DNA of 64,000 nucleotides from Verrucosispora sp. WMMD573. Lineage in GTDB: Bacteria > Actinomycetota > Actinomycetes > Mycobacteriales > Micromonosporaceae. The DNA lies in contig NZ_CP114901.1 in assembly GCF_027497175.1 (NCBI RefSeq), positions 806,001 to 870,000 of the forward strand, written 5' to 3'. Positions 24,077 through 32,635 of this stretch are shown one piece after another. Numbering within the stretch: position 1 is the stretch's first letter; each line of letters starts with the position of its first letter. The notes under the pieces are model-generated. The model saw nothing but the letters and a program-made list of their open reading frames with translations, did no database searches and was not told where the DNA came from. Position numbers and translations under genes: made by a program.

Positions 24077-25699
24077 GTGACAACCGACCTCGTACCCAAC
24101 AAGATCACCTTCGGCCGGATGCCGCGCAAGGTGCTCGCGGCCGTACTGGCCGCGCTGGCGGTGCTCGCCGCCGTCCTCGCCACCATCAACTGGAGCGTCG
24201 CTTCGGCACGCGACGACACGCTCGTCGGTGACCCGGTGAGCCAGCAGCAGATGACAGCGATCGCCGCCGCCGCCCGCTCCTGCCCGATGCTCGACCCGGC
24301 GCGGATCGCCGGACAGCTCATGGCCGAGTCGGGCCTGAACAACCGCGAGCGGCAGACCACCTCCGGCGGCCGGGGCATCGCCGGCCTCGACGACGAGGAC
24401 TGGAAAACGTGGAAGCCGTGGCCGGACGCCCGACGCTCGGACATCTCCGCGAGCATCCTGGCGTTGGCCCACCAGATGTGCGACTACAGCGGTCAACTGC
24501 GGTTGGCCGGCATCAACGATGACCCGTGGCGCCTCTCAGTGGCCGCCTTCCACACCGGCCTGCCCACCGTCACCCAGGCGAAGGGGGTGCCCGCCGGTGC
24601 CGTCGAGTACGTCGACCGGGTCAGTGGATACGCCGGGTACTACGGCAAGCTGCGGCAGTTCGGCGGCAGTGGCGATCCCACTCCTACGGCCCCGCCGGTC
24701 AATGACGCGAAGGGGGTGCCCGCCAAGTACGTGCCCCTGGTGGTGGCGGCGGGATCGGTCTGCGAACAGGTGACGCCGCCGATGGTGGCCGCCCAACTGA
24801 TGGCTATCTCGGGTTTCGACGCGAACCTGCTGGGGCCGACCGGGCAGCGGGGCGTCGCACAGTTCCGTCCGGAGGTGTGGCAGGCGTACGGGCCGGCCGA
24901 TGGCTCGGCCTGGGATCCGGCCGTGGCGGTACCGACCGTTGGCGTCGCGATGTGTGGTCTGGTCTCGGAGCTGTCCGGTCTCGACGGTGACCCTTACCTG
25001 CTGGCGCTGGCCGCCTACCGCAACGGCCCGACCGCGGTACGGCAGACCGCCGGCACGCTCGACCAGCCGACCGAGACGTTCCTACGTGCGGTGAAGGCAC
25101 TCACCGACCTCTACGTGCTCGACACCCGGCTCGGCCGCCCCACGCCGGCACCGCCGGCACCGACGACCACGGCGCCCAAGCCGAGGGAGAGCGAGTCGGC
25201 CACACCGACCGCCACGCCGACCTCGCCGACCGGCGGCCCGGAGCCCTCGGCCAGCGAGCCGAAACCGACCATTGCCGCACCGAAGTCGACCACCGCGGCA
25301 CCGAAGCCGGTCCGGCCGTCCGGGATGAAGCAGATCTTCCACCCGCGTACCGGACGATGCATCAGCTCCGGCAAGACGGGTGACGGGACCCGGCTGTTGT
25401 TGAAGCCCTGCACGGAGGATCCGGCCCAGTGGTGGGAGTTCCGCAAGGACGGCACGATCCGGGCCCGTGGGCTCTGCATGGACATCGCCTGGGCCGGCTC
25501 CACGGACGGCACCGCCATCCAGGTGGCCGTCTGTAGTGGCAACGCGGCCCAGTCCTGGCAGTTGAACGACAAGGGCGGCATCATCAGCAAGCTCAACGGC
25601 AAGTCCGTCGACGTCGATATGACGGTCAAGAACGCCGACAAGCCACTTGAGCTGTGGATCTACGTTGGCAACGCCGAGCAGACCTGGCGTGAGCGGTAG
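24077..25699 (+). CDS. Anchored protein with two transglycosylase-like domains and a ricin-type lectin domain
   Basis: The 540-residue protein starts at the GTG of 24077, six bases after GAAAGGGA. It has one N-terminal membrane helix (about 18-38). Two domains with transglycosylase-like wording follow at about residues 65-195 and 205-350. The first keeps the catalytic Glu (LMAESGLN, residue 84); in the second it is replaced (LMAISGFD). A Thr/Pro/Ala linker leads to a ricin B-type lectin of about 125 residues with the repeated QxW (AQWWEF, AQSWQL, EQTWRE). It should bind and perhaps cut wall glycan at the cell surface. The second domain resembles the SLT-like part of the GH19 protein at 11671-13146. 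Confidence 0.8.
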   Translation: MTTDLVPNKITFGRMPRKVLAAVLAALAVLAAVLATINWSVASARDDTLVGDPVSQQQMTAIAAAARSCPMLDPARIAGQLMAESGLNNRERQTTSGGRGIAGLDDEDWKTWKPWPDARRSDISASILALAHQMCDYSGQLRLAGINDDPWRLSVAAFHTGLPTVTQAKGVPAGAVEYVDRVSGYAGYYGKLRQFGGSGDPTPTAPPVNDAKGVPAKYVPLVVAAGSVCEQVTPPMVAAQLMAISGFDANLLGPTGQRGVAQFRPEVWQAYGPADGSAWDPAVAVPTVGVAMCGLVSELSGLDGDPYLLALAAYRNGPTAVRQTAGTLDQPTETFLRAVKALTDLYVLDTRLGRPTPAPPAPTTTAPKPRESESATPTATPTSPTGGPEPSASEPKPTIAAPKSTTAAPKPVRPSGMKQIFHPRTGRCISSGKTGDGTRLLLKPCTEDPAQWWEFRKDGTIRARGLCMDIAWAGSTDGTAIQVAVCSGNAAQSWQLNDKGGIISKLNGKSVDVDMTVKNADKPLELWIYVGNAEQTWRER

Positions 25700-25718
25700 C
25701 CCGCGGTCCGCGCCAACG

Positions 25719-25753
25719 CGACGGGGTACGGGCGAGATGCCCGTACCCCGTCG
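25719..25753. terminator. Bidirectional terminator hairpin
   Basis: A perfect 15-base stem (CGACGGGGTACGGGC pairing with 25739-25753) closes a five-base loop GAGAT. It lies in the 75-base gap between two convergent genes. Confidence 0.85.
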
Positions 25754-25774
25754 CCGTCGGTTGATCAGGTGCGG

Positions 25775-27250
25775 TCAGCCGAGGGCACGACGGCGACGGA
25801 GCTGGAGCGTCAGGAAGGCACCACCGCCGATGAGCGCCAGGCCGAGCAGGACCAGCGCACCGAGCCCGCCACTGCCACCGCCACTGTCCGCGCCGACCCC
25901 GAGCGGACGCTCGTCCTCGATCGGTCGGGCGACCGAGGCAGCTGGGTTGATCATCCCGGCGCCGTACCGGTCGTCGGGGGTATCGCCGCCCACCGCGTCG
26001 GCGGTGCCGTGGATCCGCTGCTCGACCTGGACGGCGTTCAGCTCCGGGTAACCGGCCCGGACGAGCGCCGCCTGACCGGCCGCGAAGGCGACAGCGAAGC
26101 GGGTACCGGTGTAGCTCAGTGGTCCCGCCTCACCCGGTCCGACGCTCGTCACGTCCGCGCCGGGAGCCACCACCTCCACGGTTTTCGGCTGGTACTCCTC
26201 GACCAACTGGTTGTCGGCGCCGATCCCCCCGACCAGCAGCAGCGCGCCGGTGGCGGACGACTCACCGGGGGCCGGGAGCGTGACGGGCCGGGTCGGTGCG
26301 CCGGCCACCACGAGCACGTCGTGGTTGAGCGCCGTGGTGAGCGAGGCGACAACCGCCGAATCGGCCAGATCCACGTGCGAGCCCAGGGCCACCACCGTCG
26401 CACCCGCGCTCACCGCCACCTCGATGGCGTTCGCCGCGTCCGTCGCCCGGCTCTTGCCGGACGCACCGACCATTCGTACCGGCAGGATCGTGGCGTCCGG
26501 CGCGAGGCCCGCCGGGACCCGGTCCTCGCCGGAGTCAGCGGCGATGATGCTCGCCATCGCGGTGCCGGTTCCGTGGCAGTCGGTGTCACCGCGCCCGTTG
26601 CCGACGGTGACGTCGGCACCGACCGCGACCCGGCCACTGAGCTGTTCGAGATCGCCGTCCACCCCGGAGTCGACCACCGCCACCATGACCCCGTTACCCC
26701 GGCTGAGGTCCCACGCTCCGTCGGCCGCCATCCGCAGCTGGGCCCAGTCCGAGCGGCTGCTCGACGCGGCCACGGCGGTGCAGCCCGGCCCCTTCGTGCC
26801 GGACGGGGACGGGCTGGCGCTGGGAGATGCGCTGGGCCGAGGGCTTCCGGATGGTTTCGCGGTGCCGGTGGGCGCCGGCCGTCTGGTCGGTTTCGTGCCG
26901 GACGGTACCTGCCCGTACTTGACTCCCTCGCCGGCGGCGTCCCACGGCAGCACCAGATACCAGCCACGGTTGAGCCGGGCCGGGTCGGTCAGGTTCGCTC
27001 CGTCCGGCTGTAACCGCCCGGCGTTCAGGTTGTAGATCTCTGCGGATCGTTCACCGCTGCCGAGAAACCGGTTCGCGATCTCTGCGAGGTTCTCCGGCTG
27101 CCCCTGGTACGTCGCGGCGACGACGTAGTACTTGACGTATGCCTGCGGGTCCGGCGGGGCCTTCTGAGCCGTCGACGGACCGGCCATGGCCACGACCAGG
27201 CAGCAGGCAACCGCCACGCCCGCGAGCAGGCGTCCAACGTTCGCCAGCAC
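25775..27250 (-). CDS. Mycosin-like membrane-anchored subtilase, predicted inactive
   Basis: The 491-residue protein starts at the GTG of 27250 after AAGGAGGA. Its order is signal peptide (cut near residue 29), LysM-like domain (about 40-113), Pro/Ser/Thr linker with cysteine, S8 domain (about 165-440), Gly/Ser spacer and a C-terminal helix with basic end. This is the layout of type VII mycosins plus an extra N-terminal domain. Asp 194 (VVDSGVD) and His 226 (CHGTGT) are in place. The serine motif GTSFA reads GTRFA (Arg 384), and the oxyanion Asn is also missing (VVAGAPT). It should therefore not cleave protein; a scaffold or binding role is likely. No other ESX gene is present in the window. 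Confidence 0.85.
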   Translation of the reverse strand: MLANVGRLLAGVAVACCLVVAMAGPSTAQKAPPDPQAYVKYYVVAATYQGQPENLAEIANRFLGSGERSAEIYNLNAGRLQPDGANLTDPARLNRGWYLVLPWDAAGEGVKYGQVPSGTKPTRRPAPTGTAKPSGSPRPSASPSASPSPSGTKGPGCTAVAASSSRSDWAQLRMAADGAWDLSRGNGVMVAVVDSGVDGDLEQLSGRVAVGADVTVGNGRGDTDCHGTGTAMASIIAADSGEDRVPAGLAPDATILPVRMVGASGKSRATDAANAIEVAVSAGATVVALGSHVDLADSAVVASLTTALNHDVLVVAGAPTRPVTLPAPGESSATGALLLVGGIGADNQLVEEYQPKTVEVVAPGADVTSVGPGEAGPLSYTGTRFAVAFAAGQAALVRAGYPELNAVQVEQRIHGTADAVGGDTPDDRYGAGMINPAASVARPIEDERPLGVGADSGGGSGGLGALVLLGLALIGGGAFLTLQLRRRRALG

Positions 27251-27492
27251 TGATCTGTCCTCCTTCGGTAGCCTGCGGCCGATCGGCGCGGCCGACACCC
27301 TCTACAGCGGATCAGCGCCGGATCCGTTCAATCAGATCGGCAGAAACGTTCGAGTCGCGCTGAACCAGCGCCCCGCGATCCTCGTCGTGAAGGCGGAGGC
27401 CGCACATCGACCCATGTGCCGACCGGGAATCGGGGTTCAGGCCGCCGGGCCTGGCGGCGGGCGTCGAGCCGAACGGACGGTGGTGAGAGCGC

Positions 27493-29463
27493 GTGTACGC
27501 CATGACCAGGACGACAGCCGCAGGCTTCGACAAGCCGCAAACCACACACCGCTTCGACCCCCGCCGACACCGCCGCATCACCGGGCTGTTCGATCTCTGG
27601 CTGGAGCCGGGCGTACACGGTGGTCTGGTGGTGCCGGACCGGCCCGACCGGCCGCTGACCGCGTCGGCCATCACCGATCTGGTCCGGCGCTCCGGCGAAA
27701 CCGCGGACGACGTACGGATCCTGACCCAGGACGGGGCCCGGCACACGGATCTGTTCGGCGAGGTCGCCGGGCTACTCGCCCACGACGTCCTGGTCAGCCC
27801 GGACGGCGCGGTGATCCGGCACCACGACCGGCAGGTCGGGAACGGACCACGACACGCGATACCGCTGGACCGGACCACCCGCCAGGTCCGGGACTGGATC
27901 GTGATCCAGCCACCCGAGCTGGCCACCCCGCTACCCGGTTGGTTCACTCTCGATCACGGGGTGGTGCGTCCGCGCACCGGCGTGGTGGGCCTACCGCTCC
28001 AGGGCGGGGTGGTCCTGGCCACCCGGGCCGACTTCGTCACCCGGCGGGCCACCGCGCACCGGCTCGGCGCGGGTTCGGACGCGTTGGTGACCATCGCGGT
28101 GACCGCCCGCTCCGGCGGTTTCCTGGTCGGCGACTACGGCGGAACCCAGCGGGTGTACGACGGCGGCCAGCTCGCCGCGCTGCTGGGTGATCTGCCGCTC
28201 TACGGCAGTGAACTGCGGCTCTGGCTCACCTGGCCGTCCGATCCGGACGAGCAGCAGCGGCTCCGTCGGCAAGCGCAGGAGCTGGCCGAGACCACCGGCG
28301 CCACCGTTTGGACACCCCCGCCGGGCGGCAGCGCGGAACTGGTGGACGGCCGGCAGGATCTGCGCGCCCTCGATCAGGCGGGAGAGCCCGCCGAGTGGCA
28401 GGCGTTCCGGCCCCGGTGCGCGCTCGGCCCACCGACGCTGCACGCAACCTCGACCGGCCTGCTGGTCCCGGTCTCCGCCGACGTCGTCGGCACTGCCACC
28501 AGCACGACCGCATCGGACAGCGGACCACCGACGACAGACCCGCTACCGGCCGTCGAGCCGCCGGGGACAGCGCAGCCGCCGTCGACCGTTCCGGTGCTGC
28601 CGCTGCCCCGGCCCGCGCTGGCCGCCGAGAACCGGCGGGCGACGTACGGCCCGGCATGGCTGTCGGCGGCGCAGCAGGTGAACGCCGAGCAGTTCGAGGC
28701 ATTCGTCGCCGCCCCCGTTGACGCTGCATCGATCGCCGACGGCCTGCCCGGTGCCGAACTCTTCCTGCTCGCCTTCCTGGATCCCAGGTCGGTGCCGGAC
28801 GGCGCTCGGCAGGTACGGGTCCGGGTGGAGCCGGGCGGTGCGATCCCGATGGCGGTGCTCCGGGCTGCGCTGCCCGCACGCCTTCAGCACCTGCGTGGCC
28901 TCCGCGAGGCGTATCTCCTGCCGGCCGCGCGGCTGGACCGGACCTCCGCGGTGGACACCTTCGATGTCGACCACACCGGCCGCCTGACGCCGACCGGTGA
29001 CTGCGAGGGCGAGCCGCTGCGGATCCGCTGCGGATCCCGGGCCCGCTCGATCGCCGGTCTGCCCCACGAGGTACGACGCTGGCCGGCCTTCGGCACCCGC
29101 CGGGCGTACGCGCTCCTGCCGGCACGACGTCTTCAACTGCCGCGCAACTGGCTGCGGCTGCACCGACGTCAGCCAGCGGTCCAGCCCGGCCGGCTGCTGC
29201 TGGAACTCCAGGTGCCGAGGGGGCGCGCGATCGACGTCATGTCGACAGCCGATCTGCTCGCCCCACTCGCCCAGGTCCGTTCCCAGGCCGAACCGCTACG
29301 GGCCGCGCAGGTGGAGCTGATCCTCGGCAGCCGCTCCTACCCCCGGGTCCGGGTACGCAGGGTGTATCGGGCCGAGGCGGACGCCTGGCTCCGCGTGGCC
29401 GGGCCACCGATGGGCCCGCTGCCCTCCGTGGTGCCTCAGCTTCAGACCCCCGCGCCGACCTGA
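27493..29463 (+). CDS. Large cytoplasmic protein of unknown function
   Basis: I do not recognise this 656-residue product. It has no signal peptide or membrane helix. The N-terminal 300 residues are mixed alpha/beta, including LYGSELRLWLTWPSDPDEQQ and GATVWTPPPGG. A Pro/Thr-rich hinge follows at about residues 330-385. The C-terminal half contains RATYGPAWLSAAQQVNAEQF and then a 230-residue region rich in Leu, Arg and Pro. WTPPPGG-type pieces remind me of toxin-like proteins coded beside type VII loci, but I cannot assign it. The start is GTG 27493 or ATG 27502. It diverges from the pseudo-subtilase gene and overlaps the LysM-like gene tail to tail by 22 bases. Confidence 0.6.
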   Translation: MYAMTRTTAAGFDKPQTTHRFDPRRHRRITGLFDLWLEPGVHGGLVVPDRPDRPLTASAITDLVRRSGETADDVRILTQDGARHTDLFGEVAGLLAHDVLVSPDGAVIRHHDRQVGNGPRHAIPLDRTTRQVRDWIVIQPPELATPLPGWFTLDHGVVRPRTGVVGLPLQGGVVLATRADFVTRRATAHRLGAGSDALVTIAVTARSGGFLVGDYGGTQRVYDGGQLAALLGDLPLYGSELRLWLTWPSDPDEQQRLRRQAQELAETTGATVWTPPPGGSAELVDGRQDLRALDQAGEPAEWQAFRPRCALGPPTLHATSTGLLVPVSADVVGTATSTTASDSGPPTTDPLPAVEPPGTAQPPSTVPVLPLPRPALAAENRRATYGPAWLSAAQQVNAEQFEAFVAAPVDAASIADGLPGAELFLLAFLDPRSVPDGARQVRVRVEPGGAIPMAVLRAALPARLQHLRGLREAYLLPAARLDRTSAVDTFDVDHTGRLTPTGDCEGEPLRIRCGSRARSIAGLPHEVRRWPAFGTRRAYALLPARRLQLPRNWLRLHRRQPAVQPGRLLLELQVPRGRAIDVMSTADLLAPLAQVRSQAEPLRAAQVELILGSRSYPRVRVRRVYRAEADAWLRVAGPPMGPLPSVVPQLQTPAPT

Positions 29464-30950
29464 GCGGACCATCGGCCGTCCGGAACCGGACCGATCACCA
29501 CAGGTACGCAGCGACCGCCGGTGGCGGCGGCGAGCCCTCGAACCTCGGGGCCCTTCGGCAGGCCAGCGGTGATCACGACGTACCGGTCGGAGTCCAGGTC
29601 GCTCGGCCTGGGGAGCCCGTCCAGGCGGCGGCAGCCAGGAAAGCTGTCGGTGCCGAGGGCGTCACCGACGACCCCGACCCCGACCCCGCCCGTGTGCAAC
29701 TGCCGCGCGTAGGCGGCAACCAACCGTCGGCACTCGTCCAGGTCGCCCACCAGGGTGAAGACGTCGGGTGCCCGACCGAGGTCGACCTGGAGCCGCCACG
29801 CCCCCCGGCGTCCCAGCACCAGCGGCACCGCTGCTTCGGGCGCCGCTTCGTCGTCGGCGAGCCATACATAGGCGGGGGTACTGGGACCGGTCGTGACGCC
29901 GATCAGGCGCACCATGACCGAGCCGACCTCGGTGAGCACCTCAGTCCGGACGTACGGCACATCACCGTCGACCGGCAGCGTCGGCCGGGGCAGGTCGACC
30001 CGGTCCGCCGTCTCATCGTCACCCGCCGCATCGCCCAGCCCTTCCGCAGCCACCGGCCGGGGCGATACCGCTGGCGCGGGAGGCGGCGAGGCGGGTGACG
30101 GGCCAGGCTCCACCGACGGCGGAGCGGGGGGCGGCGGAGCGGGGGGCGGCGGAGCGGGGGGTGGCGGGGGCGGATCCGCGGCGGGGGGTGGCTGAGACGG
30201 GTCTGCCGGGGCGGATGGAGCCGTCGACGGGGTATCGGTCGCCAAGGCGGCAAGCTCCGCCGGGGTCGGTGTGTGATGCCGCTCCGGCGGCCAGGGCCCG
30301 TCGTCGAGACCGGCCGAGCGCAGTTGGCGCCTGCGCCGGGGCAGAACCAGGAGCGCGACGACCGCGAGGAGCACTGCGAGCACGGCTGCGCCGATCCGGA
30401 CCGGATTGGGACTTAGCGGCCCCGAGCCGGACTCCGACGGAGGGTTGACGGCGACGACGGCCGGGCTGTCCGTCGAAGGTCGCGGGTGCGCGCTCGGGGG
30501 TGGTGGCGTGACGCTCGGCGAGGGCGACGGTCCCGCAGTGCTCGGGGTCGGTGCGACAGTGCTCGGCGACGAACGGAGCGTCGGGGGGCCGATCGCCGGA
30601 AGCGCGCCCTTCCGCACGCCCGGCCCGTCCGCGTCCCGGGGCAACACCAGGATCCAGCCGGGGCCCAGCTCGACGCCGTCGGTGAAGGTAGCGCCGTCCG
30701 GTTGCACGCGCCCCCGGTTGAGATCGATGATCTCGCGAAACCGGTTACCGTTGCCAAGGGTGACCAGAGCGATGCTGTACAGATACTCCCGCTGACCGTT
30801 GACCGGCGGCCCGACCACGTAGTACCTGCCGGTCTCCTCGGGTGCCGCAGTGGCCGGACCGGCCAGGCCGAGGGGCACGAGCAAGGCGGCCAGCAGCCAC
30901 GGTAGCGCCAACCAGTACTTCGCCACCGGTCGGCAGCGCCCTGACTCCAT
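29442..30950 (-). CDS. LysM-like anchored protein with Pro-rich cytoplasmic tail
   Basis: The 502-residue protein starts at the ATG of 30950, after AAGGGG. A signal peptide precedes a LysM-like domain (about residues 40-115) with RYYVVG, NRGRVQPDGATFTDG and GWILVLPRD, which is nearly the same as in the pseudo-subtilase at 25775-27250. A Pro/Ser/Thr linker leads to one membrane helix (IGAAVLAVLLAVVALLVL, about 188-205). A long cytoplasmic part with proline runs (PPPPPAPPPP) and a 160-residue C-terminal domain follows. It could link wall glycan outside to a cytoplasmic partner. Confidence 0.7.
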   Translation of the reverse strand: MESGRCRPVAKYWLALPWLLAALLVPLGLAGPATAAPEETGRYYVVGPPVNGQREYLYSIALVTLGNGNRFREIIDLNRGRVQPDGATFTDGVELGPGWILVLPRDADGPGVRKGALPAIGPPTLRSSPSTVAPTPSTAGPSPSPSVTPPPPSAHPRPSTDSPAVVAVNPPSESGSGPLSPNPVRIGAAVLAVLLAVVALLVLPRRRRQLRSAGLDDGPWPPERHHTPTPAELAALATDTPSTAPSAPADPSQPPPAADPPPPPPAPPPPAPPPPAPPSVEPGPSPASPPPAPAVSPRPVAAEGLGDAAGDDETADRVDLPRPTLPVDGDVPYVRTEVLTEVGSVMVRLIGVTTGPSTPAYVWLADDEAAPEAAVPLVLGRRGAWRLQVDLGRAPDVFTLVGDLDECRRLVAAYARQLHTGGVGVGVVGDALGTDSFPGCRRLDGLPRPSDLDSDRYVVITAGLPKGPEVRGLAAATGGRCVPVVIGPVPDGRWSAQVGAGV

Positions 30951-31015
30951 TCGTACCCCTTCGTCCTGCTGTCGCACCGCGTGGCCATCGCCTCCGGCTA
31001 GTCGGAGGAACCTTG

Positions 31016-31047
31016 GCGGCGGGCCGTCGGACAGCCCGGCCCGCCGC
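31016..31047 (-). terminator. Hairpin after the thaumatin/ricin gene
   Basis: An 11-base stem (GCGGCGGGCCG pairing with 31037-31047) closes a ten-base loop. It begins five bases after the stop of the gene at 31053-32285 on its strand. It probably ends that transcript before the LysM-like gene. Confidence 0.65.
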
Positions 31048-31052
31048 GACGG

Positions 31053-32285
31053 TCAGTGTCGAATGGCCCGCCAGGTCTGGTTGTCCTGCCCGGGGTTGCA
31101 CTCCCAGATCTGCAACGGGGCGCCGTCGTTGGCATTCCAGTCGCGTACGTCGAGGCACTTACCGGAGTGTGGATTGCGCACCATGCCCCGTTCGGCGACC
31201 CAGATCTGCGCTGGTCCACCGTTGCAGTGCGCGAGCTGCACCTTGGTCCCGTTGTCCCGCGCCGCCCAGGCGACATCCATGCACTTGTCGAGCGCCACCA
31301 GCGAGCCGTTGGGTCCACGGGTGAACCGCTGTGCCCCGGTGCCGTTGCACCTCCAGAGCTGCATCTGCGAGCCGTCGGCCGAGATGCCGCCCGGCACATC
31401 GACGCACTTGTTCGCGAATCCGCGCAGGCTGAAGGTCGAGGAGTCCGGGGTGTCGGCCCGCTCCTCCGGCCGGGGCACCGGGTTGGCCGCCCCGGAACTG
31501 CGGAAGGTGACAGTGAAGTCGGCACACCCCGGGCAGTTGAAGACGGTCTCGTTGCCCGGCACCTTGTCGTGGGTCGACCACAGATACGCCCGGGGGCCGA
31601 ATGGACGCAGGGCGGCGGTGTACGCGCTCTCCGCGTCCCGGTTGGGGTTGACGCAGTTGATCCGGTCGCCCCGACGCGGGTCACGTACGGCGTGTGCCTC
31701 GGGGCAGGCGGCGAGCATCTGGCCGCCGCCGCAGGCCGACCTGACGCAGCTCCCCGCGAGTGCCGGATTCGGCGCACCTGGCGCTTCGATGGTGATCACC
31801 ACCGACAGTGCGTCGACGTAGCTGACGTTGTACCAGGGCGCGCCGGGGTTGTTCTGGTCGAAGTTGAACTCGGCCAGGCTCACCGGTTCCGCACCCCGCT
31901 CGCAGTGGTCCAGGTACGGGCCGCAGTCACCAACGAGGCATTTGAACGTGCCGCCGGGATCTCCACCGCACCGTTGCCGGGCGAAGAACCTGCCCCGCCA
32001 GTGGCCCGGCTGTCCACTGTCCGGAATCACGATGCTCTTCGACTCCCCCGGCCGCAGGACGGGCAGGCCGCTGATCCGGCGCGAGCCGTCCCCGCTCTCG
32101 CCCGCACCTACCCACAACGTCTCCCCGGTGCGGTTGACGAACGTGACGCGTTCGCCCGCGACGGCGTCGGAGCTGCTGGACATCACCACGATCAGACCGG
32201 CGGCGAGCACCGTCACGACGACCAACGCCGCTCGGGTGCTCGTCCACATGCGGCGGGGCGAGAAGGAACCAGTACGCACAGTCAT
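31053..32285 (-). CDS. Secreted thaumatin-like protein with ricin-type lectin domain
   Basis: The 410-residue protein starts at the ATG of 32285, after AGGAGGG. A basic N-terminus and hydrophobic helix (about 18-36) form a signal peptide or anchor. Residues 45-260 look thaumatin-like: RVTFVNRTGETLWVG, PVSLAEFNFD wording and WYNVSYVDALSVVI, with about a dozen cysteines expected to pair. The last 130 residues are a ricin B-type lectin with QxW-type repeats (AQRFTR, AQIWVA, NQTWRA) and CVDVPGG, CMDVAW, CLDVRDW. Thaumatin-like proteins often bind or damage fungal glucan. With the GH19 and lectin proteins in this island it suggests an interest in polysaccharide walls. The role is inferred. Confidence 0.78.
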   Translation of the reverse strand: MTVRTGSFSPRRMWTSTRAALVVVTVLAAGLIVVMSSSSDAVAGERVTFVNRTGETLWVGAGESGDGSRRISGLPVLRPGESKSIVIPDSGQPGHWRGRFFARQRCGGDPGGTFKCLVGDCGPYLDHCERGAEPVSLAEFNFDQNNPGAPWYNVSYVDALSVVITIEAPGAPNPALAGSCVRSACGGGQMLAACPEAHAVRDPRRGDRINCVNPNRDAESAYTAALRPFGPRAYLWSTHDKVPGNETVFNCPGCADFTVTFRSSGAANPVPRPEERADTPDSSTFSLRGFANKCVDVPGGISADGSQMQLWRCNGTGAQRFTRGPNGSLVALDKCMDVAWAARDNGTKVQLAHCNGGPAQIWVAERGMVRNPHSGKCLDVRDWNANDGAPLQIWECNPGQDNQTWRAIRH

Positions 32286-32622
32286 GCAGCCCTCCTATGG
32301 CCGGTCAGCCGCACGCGCCCGTCCGCGCGAGTACGGCACGCGCATGACGGTGCGGGACCGTCGCCGGTTCATCCACGACCGGCCTGGATTGAGAAAACCG
32401 GGTATCGGCAGGTCCTCACCCCAGTCCGCCTTCCCGTCACGGTCTGCCTTCGGGCACGGACGCTGTCCGGTCCCCACAACGCTGCCGCGAAGCGCCACGT
32501 TCAGCCGAGCCGCCGAACAGGTGGATACCGGTGCCGCAGCGAGCTGCCGGCCGGAGTGCGTCGGCACGTGCGCCGCCATTCAGGTGAGGCAAAAAGCCGA
32601 GGCGGTACGAGAGCCACCGCAC
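32286..32622. other. Intergenic stretch without a recognisable gene
   Basis: About 340 bases separate the divergent thaumatin/ricin and GNAT genes. Apart from the AGGAGGG site of the former I see no RNA gene, repeat or convincing small gene here. Both genes' promoters must lie in it. Confidence 0.5.
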
Positions 32623-32628
32623 TAGCCT
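32623..32628 (+). promoter_or_regulatory. -10 box of a leaderless transcript (GNAT gene)
   Basis: TAGCCT ends seven bases before the ATG at 32636 and no ribosome-binding site is present, so transcription should start at or next to the first codon. Confidence 0.65.
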
Positions 32629-32635
32629 GCCGCGC

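Noticed and set aside
25775..30950. Type VII (ESX) secretion locus
   Set aside because: The mycosin-like and LysM-like proteins suggest it, but no EccB, EccC, EccD, EccE or WXG100 gene is present in the window.
10346..32285. Complete integrative conjugative element or prophage
   Set aside because: No integrase, excisionase, relaxase, replication protein, capsid gene, tRNA or direct-repeat att site was seen. Only secretion-like and surface genes are present.
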